NCBI GenBank assembly: GCA_016713425.1
Contig: JADJPE010000005.1
Span: 2,170,001 to 2,234,000, forward strand
Direction of reading: 5' to 3'
DNA length: 64,000 bases
Origin: Deltaproteobacteria bacterium
GTDB lineage: Bacteria; Myxococcota; Kuafuiibacteriia; Kuafuiibacteriales; Kuafuiibacteriaceae
The position numbers and the translations under genes were made by a program. Positions within the stretch are counted from its first letter, which is position 1; each line of letters opens with the position of its first letter. The notes under the pieces were generated by a model that saw nothing but the letters and a program-made list of their open reading frames with translations, was not told where the DNA came from and ran no database searches. Shown here one piece after another: positions 8,067-16,858 of this stretch.

Positions 8067-10160
8067 TCCCGAGCCGTTCTCGTCGCAATACGTCCAGGTG
8101 AGACCTTCATCGAGCGAGAAGCGGAACGTGAAGGCATATTGTCCCGGTGTGGCGATGGTGAGCGTGCCCATGTACTCATCGTTGTCCCGGTGCGATGGGT
8201 CTTCGTGGTTGAACTTCGCGGGCTGCCACTTCCAGGCGTTTGAGGTTGTTGGGTCGACGCCGACCGGCCCATAGCCGAGCTGAGCCAGGATGCCCGGGGC
8301 CGCTTGGCCGCTCACCGCGGTGGTGACGCCTTGTTCGAAGATCTGTCCAAAGATGTATCGGCTCGGCTTTCCGCGTGGGGTCGAGAATGGGTCGGTTGGA
8401 AACTGAAGAACGCAGTAATCGGCCTCTGCGGTTACGCCTGTCTCATTGTTGGCGCGGTTCCATGTGAACCCATCGCGAAGCGTGGCGGTTTCACCGTGTT
8501 CTTGGCGCGTCGTGACCGTGACGTTGACGCGGGCCGGACTCCCCGTTCCCTCATATGGGACGACGCAAACGAGCCGGTTCTCGGCGGTGGGGCGGCAGTC
8601 ATCGACGACTGTGGCTCCGACGCGTACTGTCATGAGATCCGTGAAGTCCGTTCCGGAGATCGTGACGGTGCCGGTCACCGCGACGACCGCGTTGTTCGGA
8701 TCAACTGTCGTTATCGTCGTCTCGCTTTTCCCATTGACGGCGCCCGGTGTCGGTGACGGGTCGAGATGGAAGTCGCGCAGGTTGTTGTGCGTGTTGGTGC
8801 CTACGGCGTCGCGCGCCCAGTTGGCTGGGTAGTAGTCGGTCACGAGGTCGGGCACGGGCGATCCAAAGTATGTGTTCAGCCCGTGCGCCGCATCGACGAG
8901 TCCTTGGGGAAGGGGACCGTAGCCAAAGGCATCGAGCAGAATCGGAGCGCCCGCGTCATCGGGCTTGGACCGAAGAAGCTGAATGGCGTCACCGCTTTCG
9001 CCGGCTCGACCACCGTTCTCGAGATCGAGGTTCGATATCTGGTTCGCGAAACCGACGCTCGTGTGTCCGCTGCCGTCGTTGTCCGCCACGACGTAGACGC
9101 CCGTCATCGGCATTCGGGTTCCCGTGAGCGCGAGGGTCCGCTTGACTTGGCCCGGTGGATCGTTGCCCTCGATGAACGCGAGCGTTACGCCGCCGAGCGG
9201 GGCTCCGGGGGCACCGAGCAACTCGATGAACTCGTGCCCGCGGTCGTTGCCGCCGGAGAACGAGGCGAAGTCGTAGAGCACCTCGTTGATCACGAGCTTG
9301 CTGCAGTCGAGGTTCCGCGCGCCCGGGGTTGGCGCGGCAAATAGGTTGGCGCACCAAAGTGAGCCGGAGTCGTTCTCGGCTGGATCCTTGATGCCATCGG
9401 TGAGCTGAGTTGGCTTGCCGGCTGTCTGGGGGAAGTCGACGAGGCCGATGGCCGCACCGTCCGAGGCCACCCGGCGAATGTCGACCCGATCCGACAGTAA
9501 CGCCGGCGAGGTCATCGAGAACAGCGAGATGACATCCTGGGACTCGTCGATGATGTCGTTCGGAGTGCCGCGAAGGCCGAACACGAACCCGGCTTCCTGA
9601 GGGATCGAGCCTGAGTTGCTTGGGTTTGGATAGCCCGCCATGTACGCACCGGGCTCGAGGATGACTTGATCGCCGAAGTCCCCATCGGGATCGGTGACGG
9701 CAAAGATCCGAAGCGGTCCGCCGCCCGGCGAACGATTCGACTCGAGTTGGAGGCGATAGGTTCCCAGCGAAACGCTCGTCGTACTCGGATTGTGAACCTC
9801 GATCCACTCCGGGGCGCCTTGCCCTTGGGCGAGGTACTCGGTCACGATCACCGGACCGACTTGCTCGGGCGTCCCGATGTCGTCGATGAAGGCATCCGCG
9901 ATCCCGCCGTCCTCGTTTCCAACGTCGGCCGCGGGGCCATCGGTTGGGCCCTGGTCGGTCGATGCGTCGGCGTCTCCGTCGGCCGCATCCTGCTTCGAGG
10001 CATCCCTCCGCACGCGGGCATCGGTGGGTTGGAAGACGGCTACATCGCCGGCTGGCGATCCCGAATCACCGCAGGCGGCGCACACCAGCAGCGCCCAGAG
10101 GAGGAACGGCGCCCTGGTGACGTCGGTGACAAGCCAGCCACGAGTTCGTTGCGACACCAC
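8010..10160 (-). CDS. Lamin-tail-domain lipoprotein with IPT/TIG domain
   Basis: A 716-residue exported lipoprotein (LLVCAAC lipobox, Cys30, then Gly-Asp-Ser), read from GTG 10160; a second GTG follows directly. After an Asp/Ala-rich linker come two lamin-tail (LTD) domains, recognised by VIVTEYLAQG...APEWIEVHNPS (residues ~100-280) and LVINEVLYDFASFSGGNDRG...EFIELLGAPG (~285-480). Residues ~490-585 fit an IPT/TIG beta-sandwich (VTISGTDFTDLMTVRVGATV). The C-terminal ~130 residues are a beta-rich domain with FTFRFSLDEGLTWTYCDENG. LTD domains occur widely in secreted proteins of Myxococcota and often accompany nucleases, but no catalytic site is seen here. Likely surface-exposed. It overlaps the convergent neighbour by 57 bp. 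Confidence 0.8.
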   Translation of the reverse strand: MVSQRTRGWLVTDVTRAPFLLWALLVCAACGDSGSPAGDVAVFQPTDARVRRDASKQDAADGDADASTDQGPTDGPAADVGNEDGGIADAFIDDIGTPEQVGPVIVTEYLAQGQGAPEWIEVHNPSTTSVSLGTYRLQLESNRSPGGGPLRIFAVTDPDGDFGDQVILEPGAYMAGYPNPSNSGSIPQEAGFVFGLRGTPNDIIDESQDVISLFSMTSPALLSDRVDIRRVASDGAAIGLVDFPQTAGKPTQLTDGIKDPAENDSGSLWCANLFAAPTPGARNLDCSKLVINEVLYDFASFSGGNDRGHEFIELLGAPGAPLGGVTLAFIEGNDPPGQVKRTLALTGTRMPMTGVYVVADNDGSGHTSVGFANQISNLDLENGGRAGESGDAIQLLRSKPDDAGAPILLDAFGYGPLPQGLVDAAHGLNTYFGSPVPDLVTDYYPANWARDAVGTNTHNNLRDFHLDPSPTPGAVNGKSETTITTVDPNNAVVAVTGTVTISGTDFTDLMTVRVGATVVDDCRPTAENRLVCVVPYEGTGSPARVNVTVTTRQEHGETATLRDGFTWNRANNETGVTAEADYCVLQFPTDPFSTPRGKPSRYIFGQIFEQGVTTAVSGQAAPGILAQLGYGPVGVDPTTSNAWKWQPAKFNHEDPSHRDNDEYMGTLTIATPGQYAFTFRFSLDEGLTWTYCDENGSGSNQGVGFNPNNIGLVTVE

Positions 10161-10312
10161 GGGCCTAGGCTACCCTCCCGTTTCCCCGCGACATATCCTT
10201 TTGTTGACGCAGATCCGAACTCCGCCGAGACGGACGAGCACACGCCGGCTGGAGCTCGGCGAGAGGTTCGGCTCGCGGGACGCGCGAGCCTGGCTCTGAA
10301 TTCAGGGTGCGG

Positions 10313-11323
10313 CTAGGCACCCGGTCGTGGCACAGCTGGGTATAAACCCGACGGCGCCCGTCCTCGTTGCCGCCATTGGCTGACCTCGTTGCGGAATGTC
10401 GCCGACATGACGGCCGCAAGAGCGTAGGGATTGCCTACGACTTTCGACCAAAGCGGCTCGAGCTCGAAGAGGAGGTCCTCCGCGGTCGGGTGCCGATCTT
10501 TCGCACGCTTGCTCAAAGCCTTGAGGACCACGGTCTCCACGGTCTTGGGAATGTCGGCGTTGAGCCGGCGGGGCCGCGGGACGTCGTCCTGCACGATGGC
10601 TTGCATGATTTTCTCGTCCGTTCCCTCGCCGTACAGCCGCTGGCCGGTGAGAAGCTCGTGTAGGACGACGCCGATCGCGAAGAGGTCGATCCGATGGTCC
10701 GACTCCTCGCCCAGAATCAGCTCCGGCGCGAGATAGCTGATCTTTCCAAGGAAGGCCTCCCGCTCCATCTCGCCGTAAGCCTGCACGTGCGCGACGCCAA
10801 AGTCCCCGAGAAGAACTCGGCCGTCGAACGACAGAAAGATGTTGTGGGGGGTGACATCTCGATGAATCAGCCCCAGTGGGCGACCCGTTTTGCTCGACGC
10901 CGAATGAAGGGCGTGGAGCCCCTCTAGAATCTCGCTGATCACGAAGAGACCCAGGTCGATCGGGAGCTGCGTCCCGAGCGCTTGGACACGCTCGACCAGT
11001 TGGCCGAGGGTCGACCCCTCGATCAGCTCCATCGCAATGTAGTAGCGCCCCTGAATCTCACCCGCGTCGTATGTGCTGATGAGATTTGGATGATGCAACA
11101 GCAGGGCGACGTCGGCTTCCGTGAGAAAAAGCTCCCGTATCCGATCGTCCGTCCGGTGCTCCTCCTTCAGCAGCTTGAGCGCACACTCATACCCCTGCTC
11201 GAGGTGAACCGCCCGAAAGACGTGGCACATCCCGCCCTCGCCAATGCGCGAGATGATCTCGAACGGCCCAAATGGGGCCGATTTGGAAGACCCGCCATCG
11301 GGGCTGACGTTCCTCGGAGTCAT
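10313..11323 (-). CDS. Hanks-type Ser/Thr protein kinase
   Basis: A 336-residue cytoplasmic kinase with all catalytic elements in order: glycine loop GEGGMCHV (residues 28-35), ATP lysine in ECALKLL (K50), conserved Glu in helix C (FLTEAD), catalytic loop HRDVTPHN (154-161), DFG (174-176) and the APE segment LAPEL. It has no membrane helix or sensor domain after the kinase fold, so it probably relies on protein partners. It is encoded 56 bp downstream of the DUF58 gene on the same strand and may be the last gene of the MoxR/DUF58 operon. Its substrate is unknown; MoxR, DUF58 or SpoIIM-like partners are an inference from position only. Confidence 0.9.
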   Translation of the reverse strand: MTPRNVSPDGGSSKSAPFGPFEIISRIGEGGMCHVFRAVHLEQGYECALKLLKEEHRTDDRIRELFLTEADVALLLHHPNLISTYDAGEIQGRYYIAMELIEGSTLGQLVERVQALGTQLPIDLGLFVISEILEGLHALHSASSKTGRPLGLIHRDVTPHNIFLSFDGRVLLGDFGVAHVQAYGEMEREAFLGKISYLAPELILGEESDHRIDLFAIGVVLHELLTGQRLYGEGTDEKIMQAIVQDDVPRPRRLNADIPKTVETVVLKALSKRAKDRHPTAEDLLFELEPLWSKVVGNPYALAAVMSATFRNEVSQWRQRGRAPSGLYPAVPRPGA

Positions 11324-11379
11324 AGCCGAACCTCGATGTCTCCTACCCTAAGGCCCTAAGGTCTCGCATTTCAAACCAA

Positions 11380-12690
11380 CTAAATCAAACCCCGGGCCTT
11401 CACTTCGAGGTACCGGCTGACGAGCGAGCCCGTCAACTGGTTGTGGAGGACGTCAAGGACCAGAACACCGGCCCGCTGCATTTCCCGAAGCAGCCGATCC
11501 TTCCACAGCAGCATCTCCGCCGCGGCGGCTTGAATAGAGAGGTCTTCGTAACCCGTCACGCTGGTCAGTGCCCGTGCCTCGAGCGCCCGATCTTTGAGCA
11601 CGACCACGAGCGGCAAGTGCTGCGGGAGGAGCTCGCGCGAAAGACGCGCGATGCGCCGGGCGGTTTGCTCGTCGATGGCATGGGTCAACAGCACGACCAG
11701 CGTCCGCTTTCGAACCTGAAGGCGAAGTGTTCGGAACGCGGACTCGTAGTCCGACTCGACCATGCGAGGAAACAGATCGTAGGTCGCTTGAATGATGTGG
11801 TTCGAAGCGCTCGTGCCGCCTCGAGGCTTCAGGAGTCGCGTCACGCGCTCGTCGAACGCGACCAGACCGACCTGATCGCCCCGCCGGATCGCGACGTGTG
11901 ACAACATGAGCGTGGCATTGAGCGCATAGTCGAGCGCGCTCAACCCATCCCACTCCGCGGTCATCATGCGCCCGCAGTCGAGGAGAAAGACGACGTTCTG
12001 ATTCTGCTCGAGCTGGAATTCGCGCACCGTGAGCTTGCGTCGGCGCGCACTGGCACGCCAATCGATCCGTCGGAACTCATCGTCAGGAAGGAAGTCGCGA
12101 AGCCGTTCGAACTCCGTGTCGCCGCCGCGCAGCTTGGTAAGTCGGGAGGCACGATGGTCCCGGTTCTGGCGCGCGAGCATCTCGTAGTGACGAACGGCCT
12201 GCACATCCGGAAAGACGCGCACGCGGTCCGAGGCCTTGATGCGAAGCTGGCGAATCCAAAACCCTCCCGGCGATGCGTAGCGCACGAAATGGTCACCCAG
12301 CACGTGAGGCCCACGCTGCATCGCGGTAAGACGGTACGTCACATAGCGCACAACCTTCGGCTCAAGCTCGACCTCGATCGGCAGACCCTCGGCGCTTGCT
12401 TCCAAGAAGATGGCGTCGTTGATTCGGACTCTCAGCTTTCGCTTCAAAACGTTCTGAAGCTTCAGCGTTACGACCGTCGGGCGCGCGATCGAAAGCGTCT
12501 CGGCCAACTCGCGGGTGACCGTGACGCCGGCCTTCGTCGTGAGCAGGAGGTCTACGCCGGCCAAACACACGATCAACGCGTCGGCGGCCAACATCGGATA
12601 CACCGTACTTGGCTCGATGAGCGCGACCACCGCCAACACCAAAGGCGCCAGAAGGGCGAGCAAGAACGCGCGTCCAGGGATGAAGCTCAC
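11380..12690 (-). CDS. DUF58 domain protein
   Basis: A 436-residue protein starting at GTG 12690, which follows AGGAG by 8 nt. Two N-terminal membrane helices (residues ~8-50) are followed by a beta region. Then comes the DUF58 signature FRRIDWRASARRRKLTVREF, leading into a von Willebrand A-like fold (NVVFLLDCGRMM, a variant MIDAS DxxxxM). DUF58 proteins are standard partners of MoxR ATPases, in which the ATPase is thought to remodel or insert metal into the VWA-type partner. It lies 30 bp downstream of moxR in the same operon. The family is certain, the biochemical role inferred. Confidence 0.9.
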   Translation of the reverse strand: MSFIPGRAFLLALLAPLVLAVVALIEPSTVYPMLAADALIVCLAGVDLLLTTKAGVTVTRELAETLSIARPTVVTLKLQNVLKRKLRVRINDAIFLEASAEGLPIEVELEPKVVRYVTYRLTAMQRGPHVLGDHFVRYASPGGFWIRQLRIKASDRVRVFPDVQAVRHYEMLARQNRDHRASRLTKLRGGDTEFERLRDFLPDDEFRRIDWRASARRRKLTVREFQLEQNQNVVFLLDCGRMMTAEWDGLSALDYALNATLMLSHVAIRRGDQVGLVAFDERVTRLLKPRGGTSASNHIIQATYDLFPRMVESDYESAFRTLRLQVRKRTLVVLLTHAIDEQTARRIARLSRELLPQHLPLVVVLKDRALEARALTSVTGYEDLSIQAAAAEMLLWKDRLLREMQRAGVLVLDVLHNQLTGSLVSRYLEVKARGLI

Positions 12691-12720
12691 CTCGATCGCT
12701 CCTCGCGCCGATCCGGATGA

Positions 12721-13980
12721 TCAGCGCTCTTCTTCATCGTCGACATCGCTTCCGCTGGCGCGCGCCGATGGCGCACTTCTGAGCGGACGATATGCGGGTG
12801 GGGGAATCGTGTCGGGGTCGAGACCCGCGGGGCGTGCGCGCCCCGAACCTTGGGGGGCGTGGGTCGAATGCGACGGACGCTTTCCCTCTGGGACCGCGTC
12901 GACGTTGAGCAGCGTGACGTCGCTGGGAACTTGGGTGCGGTCGCCCGCCTGCCCGGCTACGGACGCTACGCGCGGCGTGCCCCTTGGTGCGGCGGCGCGT
13001 GAGGCCGGCCCGCCTTGACCCATCCCCGGTACCTGCGTGTCGTGGAGAACTCCCTCGATGACCTCGTCGGTCGTCATGCCTTCGATCTCTGCGTCGGGTT
13101 GGAGGATGAGGCGGTGCCGAAGAACAGCGCGGCCGTGCATCTTCACGTCATCGGGTACGACAAAGGCTCGCCCTTGCATGGCGGCCTCGACTCGGCTGAC
13201 TTGAAGGAGCGCGATGCCGGCGCGCGGCGACGCGCCGATCTGCACGGCCCGATGACGCCGCGTACTGGCAAGCAGCGCGGCGATGTAGCTGATGATCTGG
13301 TCGTCGATTCGGACATCGGTCGCGATGGCTTCCTGCATGGCGACGACGACGTCAGGCGTCGCGCACTGAACGAGCTGCATCGCTTCGAGGCGCGAGGCAT
13401 CGAAGCCGTCCCGCACATTTCGTAGAAGCTGCTCCTCGAGCTCGATCGAAGGATGGTCGATCAGCACCTTGAAGAGAAAACGATCGAGCTGAGCTTCAGG
13501 CAAAGCATAAGTCCCCGCGCTTTCGAGCGGATTCTGTGTGGCGAGCACGAAGAAGGGCTCGGGCAGCGGATGCGTCGTGCCATCGACCGTTACGGAACGC
13601 TCCGCCATGGCTTCGAGCATCGCGGATTGTGTCTTGGCCGGTGCGCGATTGACTTCGTCGGCGAGGAGTAGATGAGTGAATACGGGGCCATGCTTGAACT
13701 CGAACGCCCCCTTCTGACTGTTGTACAACGTCGACCCGGTGACGTCCGACGGCATGAGATCGGGCGTGAATTGGACGCGCCTGAAGTGACAACCCAGCAC
13801 GATCCCCAGCGTTCGAACCAAGAGCGTCTTTCCTACCCCTGGGACGCCTTCGAGTAAGACATGCCCGCGGGCGAAGATGGCCGCCAGAACCGAGCTGACG
13901 ACGTCGTCCTGTCCGACGAACACGCGCCGAACCTCGTTTTCGATCTCTTCGAATCGTTGCGTGACCTCATTCAGATGCAC
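12721..13980 (-). CDS. MoxR family AAA+ ATPase
   Basis: GTG 13980 was chosen because AAAGGAG (complement of 13989-13995) sits 8 nt upstream and residues from there (VHLNEVTQRFEEIENEVRR) align with MoxR N-termini; the frame extends further but as Arg/Ser-rich non-coding-like sequence. Walker A is GVPGVGKTLLVRT, Walker B LLLADEVNRAP, sensor 1 LATQNPLE, and an arginine finger-like R follows in QLDRFLF. The last ~80 residues form a Pro/Gly/Ala-rich, probably disordered tail that is longer than usual. MoxR acts as a chaperone-like ATPase on VWA/DUF58 partners. The start overlaps the end of the DUF4129-DUF4350 gene by 14 nt, so translation is probably coupled. Confidence 0.92.
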   Translation of the reverse strand: MHLNEVTQRFEEIENEVRRVFVGQDDVVSSVLAAIFARGHVLLEGVPGVGKTLLVRTLGIVLGCHFRRVQFTPDLMPSDVTGSTLYNSQKGAFEFKHGPVFTHLLLADEVNRAPAKTQSAMLEAMAERSVTVDGTTHPLPEPFFVLATQNPLESAGTYALPEAQLDRFLFKVLIDHPSIELEEQLLRNVRDGFDASRLEAMQLVQCATPDVVVAMQEAIATDVRIDDQIISYIAALLASTRRHRAVQIGASPRAGIALLQVSRVEAAMQGRAFVVPDDVKMHGRAVLRHRLILQPDAEIEGMTTDEVIEGVLHDTQVPGMGQGGPASRAAAPRGTPRVASVAGQAGDRTQVPSDVTLLNVDAVPEGKRPSHSTHAPQGSGRARPAGLDPDTIPPPAYRPLRSAPSARASGSDVDDEEER

Positions 13981-16858
13981 GACTAGCACTCCTTTGTTCT
14001 CTTCGCTTCTTCCGGTCCGGCGCTGGGCGAAGTCCTGTCCGCTCGAGCGACGCCCGTTCAGATTTGGTCCGACCCGCAGCGAGCTTCGACAGTGCACGGA
14101 GGACCTCGGGGCTGCTCGGCTCGGGATCGTCCGGCGTGATCGGCCCAACCTCGCTCGCCACGTCCATCCCAAGTCGCAGGGCGACACGCACCGTGCCGAT
14201 CGGGAGGCCATGCTGTTCGGACAGATGTTGAGCCATGCTTTCCCAGCCCCCGCTCTTGCCGCCTCGGACTCGATCGCGATTGCGCATCACGACCAGTTTG
14301 GCGAGTGCCCCCGCGACATGGAGCCGTCCGCGGTCACTCGTCCGCGCATAGTGGCGTCCGATGGCCTCGACATGTTCCACGAACGCTTTGTGCGATGTCC
14401 CGACCCGGTCGCGCAAGATGCCAAACGCCGCGCCCGTAGAGATGAGCAACACGACGACTAAGAGCATGAGTTGGCTGAGCAAGGGCAGGCCCTTCGATGC
14501 TCTTAGCTGCGCGATCGGGTTCGACGACTTGGAGCTGCCGCTACCCGAAACGATCCAGTCGTCGAGCTGATCGAGCAGAAGCACGTTAGGCGACGCGCCT
14601 GCCGCCACCTTGAACAGGGCCAAGGCGAGCCTGCGGTTGTCAGCGCGGGCAAGCGATGCGTTCGTGAAGAGATCGCGGTCGCTGAAAACGTAGACGCAAC
14701 CCGACAAGGGCTGTCCGGCCTCGATGCGATTGAATACCAAACCGACGGCCGCCGGATGCTTCCCGATGGTGGGTTCACCAGCATAGCTCAGGATGGGCGC
14801 GATCGCGATCGAGTGTTCGGAGATCGTCGACGTCTGAATCGACTCCGTGAGGAGGATGCGGCGCCCCAACGGGACGCGGACGTCGAGGTTGGAGGTCTCT
14901 TCCTGGATCGTCGCGATACTCCAAGAGCAATAGACCGCCGGATCTGGCACCGAAACCGAAAGCTTGGCCGAGGCCTTGGGCATGGGGCTCCGCGCGGCGC
15001 GCGAGTCGCCGCTCAAGATGAAGCGCGACAGCCAAAGATCGTCGAGGATGAGTATGTTTCGGCCGCCATCGAGGAGCTTGTCGAATCGGAGATCCTGCGG
15101 AATGCCGTGGCTCTTGGACGCCGCCGAAGTTCGCATGACGATGAGTCCCACGTCAGGCTCGATCTCCTCGAGCTTGGGCCGAGCGATCGTGACCTCGAGT
15201 CCGGCGCTTCGAAGGAGCGTCGGAAGCGCCGAAAGGCCGCTTGGGTTGTGGGCGTGGTACGGGTGGGTTCTTTCGTGGCTATCGCCACAGCCGCTGTAGA
15301 CAAGCGAAGACAAGCTGACGACGAAGATCAGCGACGCCGAGCCGGGCGTCATCCGGGGACGGCTCTCGCCCTCGCGCTCATCCTCATCGGGCCGTATTTT
15401 CGCCGAAAGAATCTGGCGCGCGCGCGGGATGTTTTCGTCGAGCCGGTCTACTTCGACGACCCCGTCGCCGAACCGAACGCGCTCGATGACCGAGGACACC
15501 GATCGGAAAAATGCTCTGAGCGTCTTTTGTTGCCGGAGCGCACGGGCATAGTCGCCGTTGGTCTTGGATGGGTGAAAGCGCGCGAGGCCTTCGTCGTCCA
15601 GAAACCGGAGCATGGCGAGGTGGAGGAACAACGCCGACTCTGCAAGCTGGCCTTCATGCCTTGCCTTCTCGGCGCGCGCCACGAGCTGCAGCGCCCGCGC
15701 ATTCGGCAATGACTGGATCTGGAGAGACGCCGGATCGATGTCCGGGGTGGTGTCGTCGTCCCGCGGGTCGCCGTCCTGCCAATCCGCTTTGAGCAGGGCC
15801 CGGATGAAAAGGAAGGCGATGAAACCCAGCACGAGAATCGCGGCGAGCAACGCGATCGGTTTCGGAAGGCGCGGAATCTTGGGCAACCACGGTTCTCGAG
15901 GGCGTGGTCCGTTCGGTTCGCCGATCTGGCCCGAACCGCCTTCATGATCGAGCGGCTTCCAGGGACAACTCGTTGCGGCCGCCGGACAAAGCGCAAGGCT
16001 CTGCTCATCTAGAATCGAGCAGAAGTCATGGTCTGGCGTGCCATGCCGTCCGAAGCGTTCATCGTGGCAGAACTTGTACGCTGGCTGCGCGTACTCGGCT
16101 TCGAGCGTCCAGGTGTGCGTCGACGTGTTCGCTCCGTCCAGCGCGTCTTCGGTCTCGGAGGCCGACACCGACGGGCAAGCGTCATCTGCTGAGCCTGCTT
16201 TACCCTCTGAGGTTGCGTTGTCCTCTGAGCCTGCTTTGCCTTCTGAGTCTGCGTTGTCCTCTGAGTCTGCGTTGTCCTCTGAGCCTGCGTTGTCCTCTGA
16301 GTCTGCGTTCTCCTCTGACGCTGCGCCGTATCCGGGCTTTCCGTTCCTGGAGGATAGGGTACCGGGGGTTTGTTGAGGCGCGATCGGGACGATTGCGTAG
16401 CGATCAACGATGAGCTGGCTCTCATCTCCGAAGGGGAGGAGGAACTTCTCCGTCTTCGTGGTCCTGCCGAGCAGGACGAAGCCGTCGCGGGGCATGACGA
16501 GGATCCCGCCCTCTGCTTCTTCGAAGATCACGTGCAAGGGTTGGAGGCCGCGGAGCGGCCGGATGGACTTGGGGTGACTTCCCAAGATGCATCGGCGGCC
16601 CGATGGATGGATGGTGTCGATCAGTCGCTGATCTTGGAATACCGCGAATCCCCACCCCGTCCCCACATTGTGACCGGCCTCCGAACCCAGGCCCGAACCC
16701 GAATCCGCATCCGGATTGGCGTCGGCATTGGAATGGGAAACGGAATTGGATGGGGCTGGCGATGCAGCCATGAGGCCGCTTTCGGCCATGAGCAGCAGGC
16801 ATGCGCCGAGACTCGCCGCCAACCAAGTCTTTGCTCGCGGGCCAGCGATCGTGCTCAC
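13967..16858 (-). CDS. DUF4129-like / DUF4350-like fused membrane protein
   Basis: A 963-codon frame reading from GTG 16858, which overlaps the preceding stop as GTGA and lies behind AGGAC. The first ~500 residues have an N-terminal signal, 18-bp SEDNAD repeats (~178-225), a membrane helix (LLAAILVLGFIAFLFIRALL) and a helical C-terminal part like DUF4129 (ARAEKARHEGQLAESALFLH, FVDRLDEN-like VDRLDENIPRARQI). From ATG 15352 the same frame continues with a lipoprotein-like signal (LVYSGCGDS) and a DUF4350-type domain (HAHNPSGLSALPTLLRSAGLEV, DVGLIVMRT, LILDDLWLSRF), a second membrane helix and a basic C-terminal domain. These two families are normally separate genes in MoxR/DUF58 clusters. No stop lies between them here. 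Confidence 0.7.
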   Translation of the reverse strand: MSTIAGPRAKTWLAASLGACLLLMAESGLMAASPAPSNSVSHSNADANPDADSGSGLGSEAGHNVGTGWGFAVFQDQRLIDTIHPSGRRCILGSHPKSIRPLRGLQPLHVIFEEAEGGILVMPRDGFVLLGRTTKTEKFLLPFGDESQLIVDRYAIVPIAPQQTPGTLSSRNGKPGYGAASEENADSEDNAGSEDNADSEDNADSEGKAGSEDNATSEGKAGSADDACPSVSASETEDALDGANTSTHTWTLEAEYAQPAYKFCHDERFGRHGTPDHDFCSILDEQSLALCPAAATSCPWKPLDHEGGSGQIGEPNGPRPREPWLPKIPRLPKPIALLAAILVLGFIAFLFIRALLKADWQDGDPRDDDTTPDIDPASLQIQSLPNARALQLVARAEKARHEGQLAESALFLHLAMLRFLDDEGLARFHPSKTNGDYARALRQQKTLRAFFRSVSSVIERVRFGDGVVEVDRLDENIPRARQILSAKIRPDEDEREGESRPRMTPGSASLIFVVSLSSLVYSGCGDSHERTHPYHAHNPSGLSALPTLLRSAGLEVTIARPKLEEIEPDVGLIVMRTSAASKSHGIPQDLRFDKLLDGGRNILILDDLWLSRFILSGDSRAARSPMPKASAKLSVSVPDPAVYCSWSIATIQEETSNLDVRVPLGRRILLTESIQTSTISEHSIAIAPILSYAGEPTIGKHPAAVGLVFNRIEAGQPLSGCVYVFSDRDLFTNASLARADNRRLALALFKVAAGASPNVLLLDQLDDWIVSGSGSSKSSNPIAQLRASKGLPLLSQLMLLVVVLLISTGAAFGILRDRVGTSHKAFVEHVEAIGRHYARTSDRGRLHVAGALAKLVVMRNRDRVRGGKSGGWESMAQHLSEQHGLPIGTVRVALRLGMDVASEVGPITPDDPEPSSPEVLRALSKLAAGRTKSERASLERTGLRPAPDRKKRREQRSASRASE
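15352..15354 (-). other. Possible internal start of a separate DUF4350-like protein
   Basis: Within the fused frame, ATG at 15352 (reading leftwards) begins MTPGSASLIFVVSLSSLVY followed by SGC, a credible lipoprotein signal for a 461-residue DUF4350 protein ending at 13967. No clear Shine-Dalgarno precedes it (CCCCGG). It could be an internal start in addition to read-through, or a relic of two genes that lost the intervening stop. Confidence 0.35.
16188..16326 (-). repeat. 18-bp tandem coding repeat (SEDNAD units)
   Basis: Seven to eight 18-bp units encode SEENAD, SEDNAG, SEDNAD (twice), SEGKAG, SEDNAT, SEGKAG and SADDAC. The encoded stretch is acidic and surely unstructured. It sits between the N-terminal exported part and the membrane helix of the DUF4129-like protein. 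Confidence 0.9.

Noticed and set aside
12721..14211. Longer MoxR with a start at 14211
   Set aside because: The extra N-terminal part is Arg/Ser-rich, overlaps the upstream gene widely, and the GTG 13980 has a strong ribosome site and fits family length.
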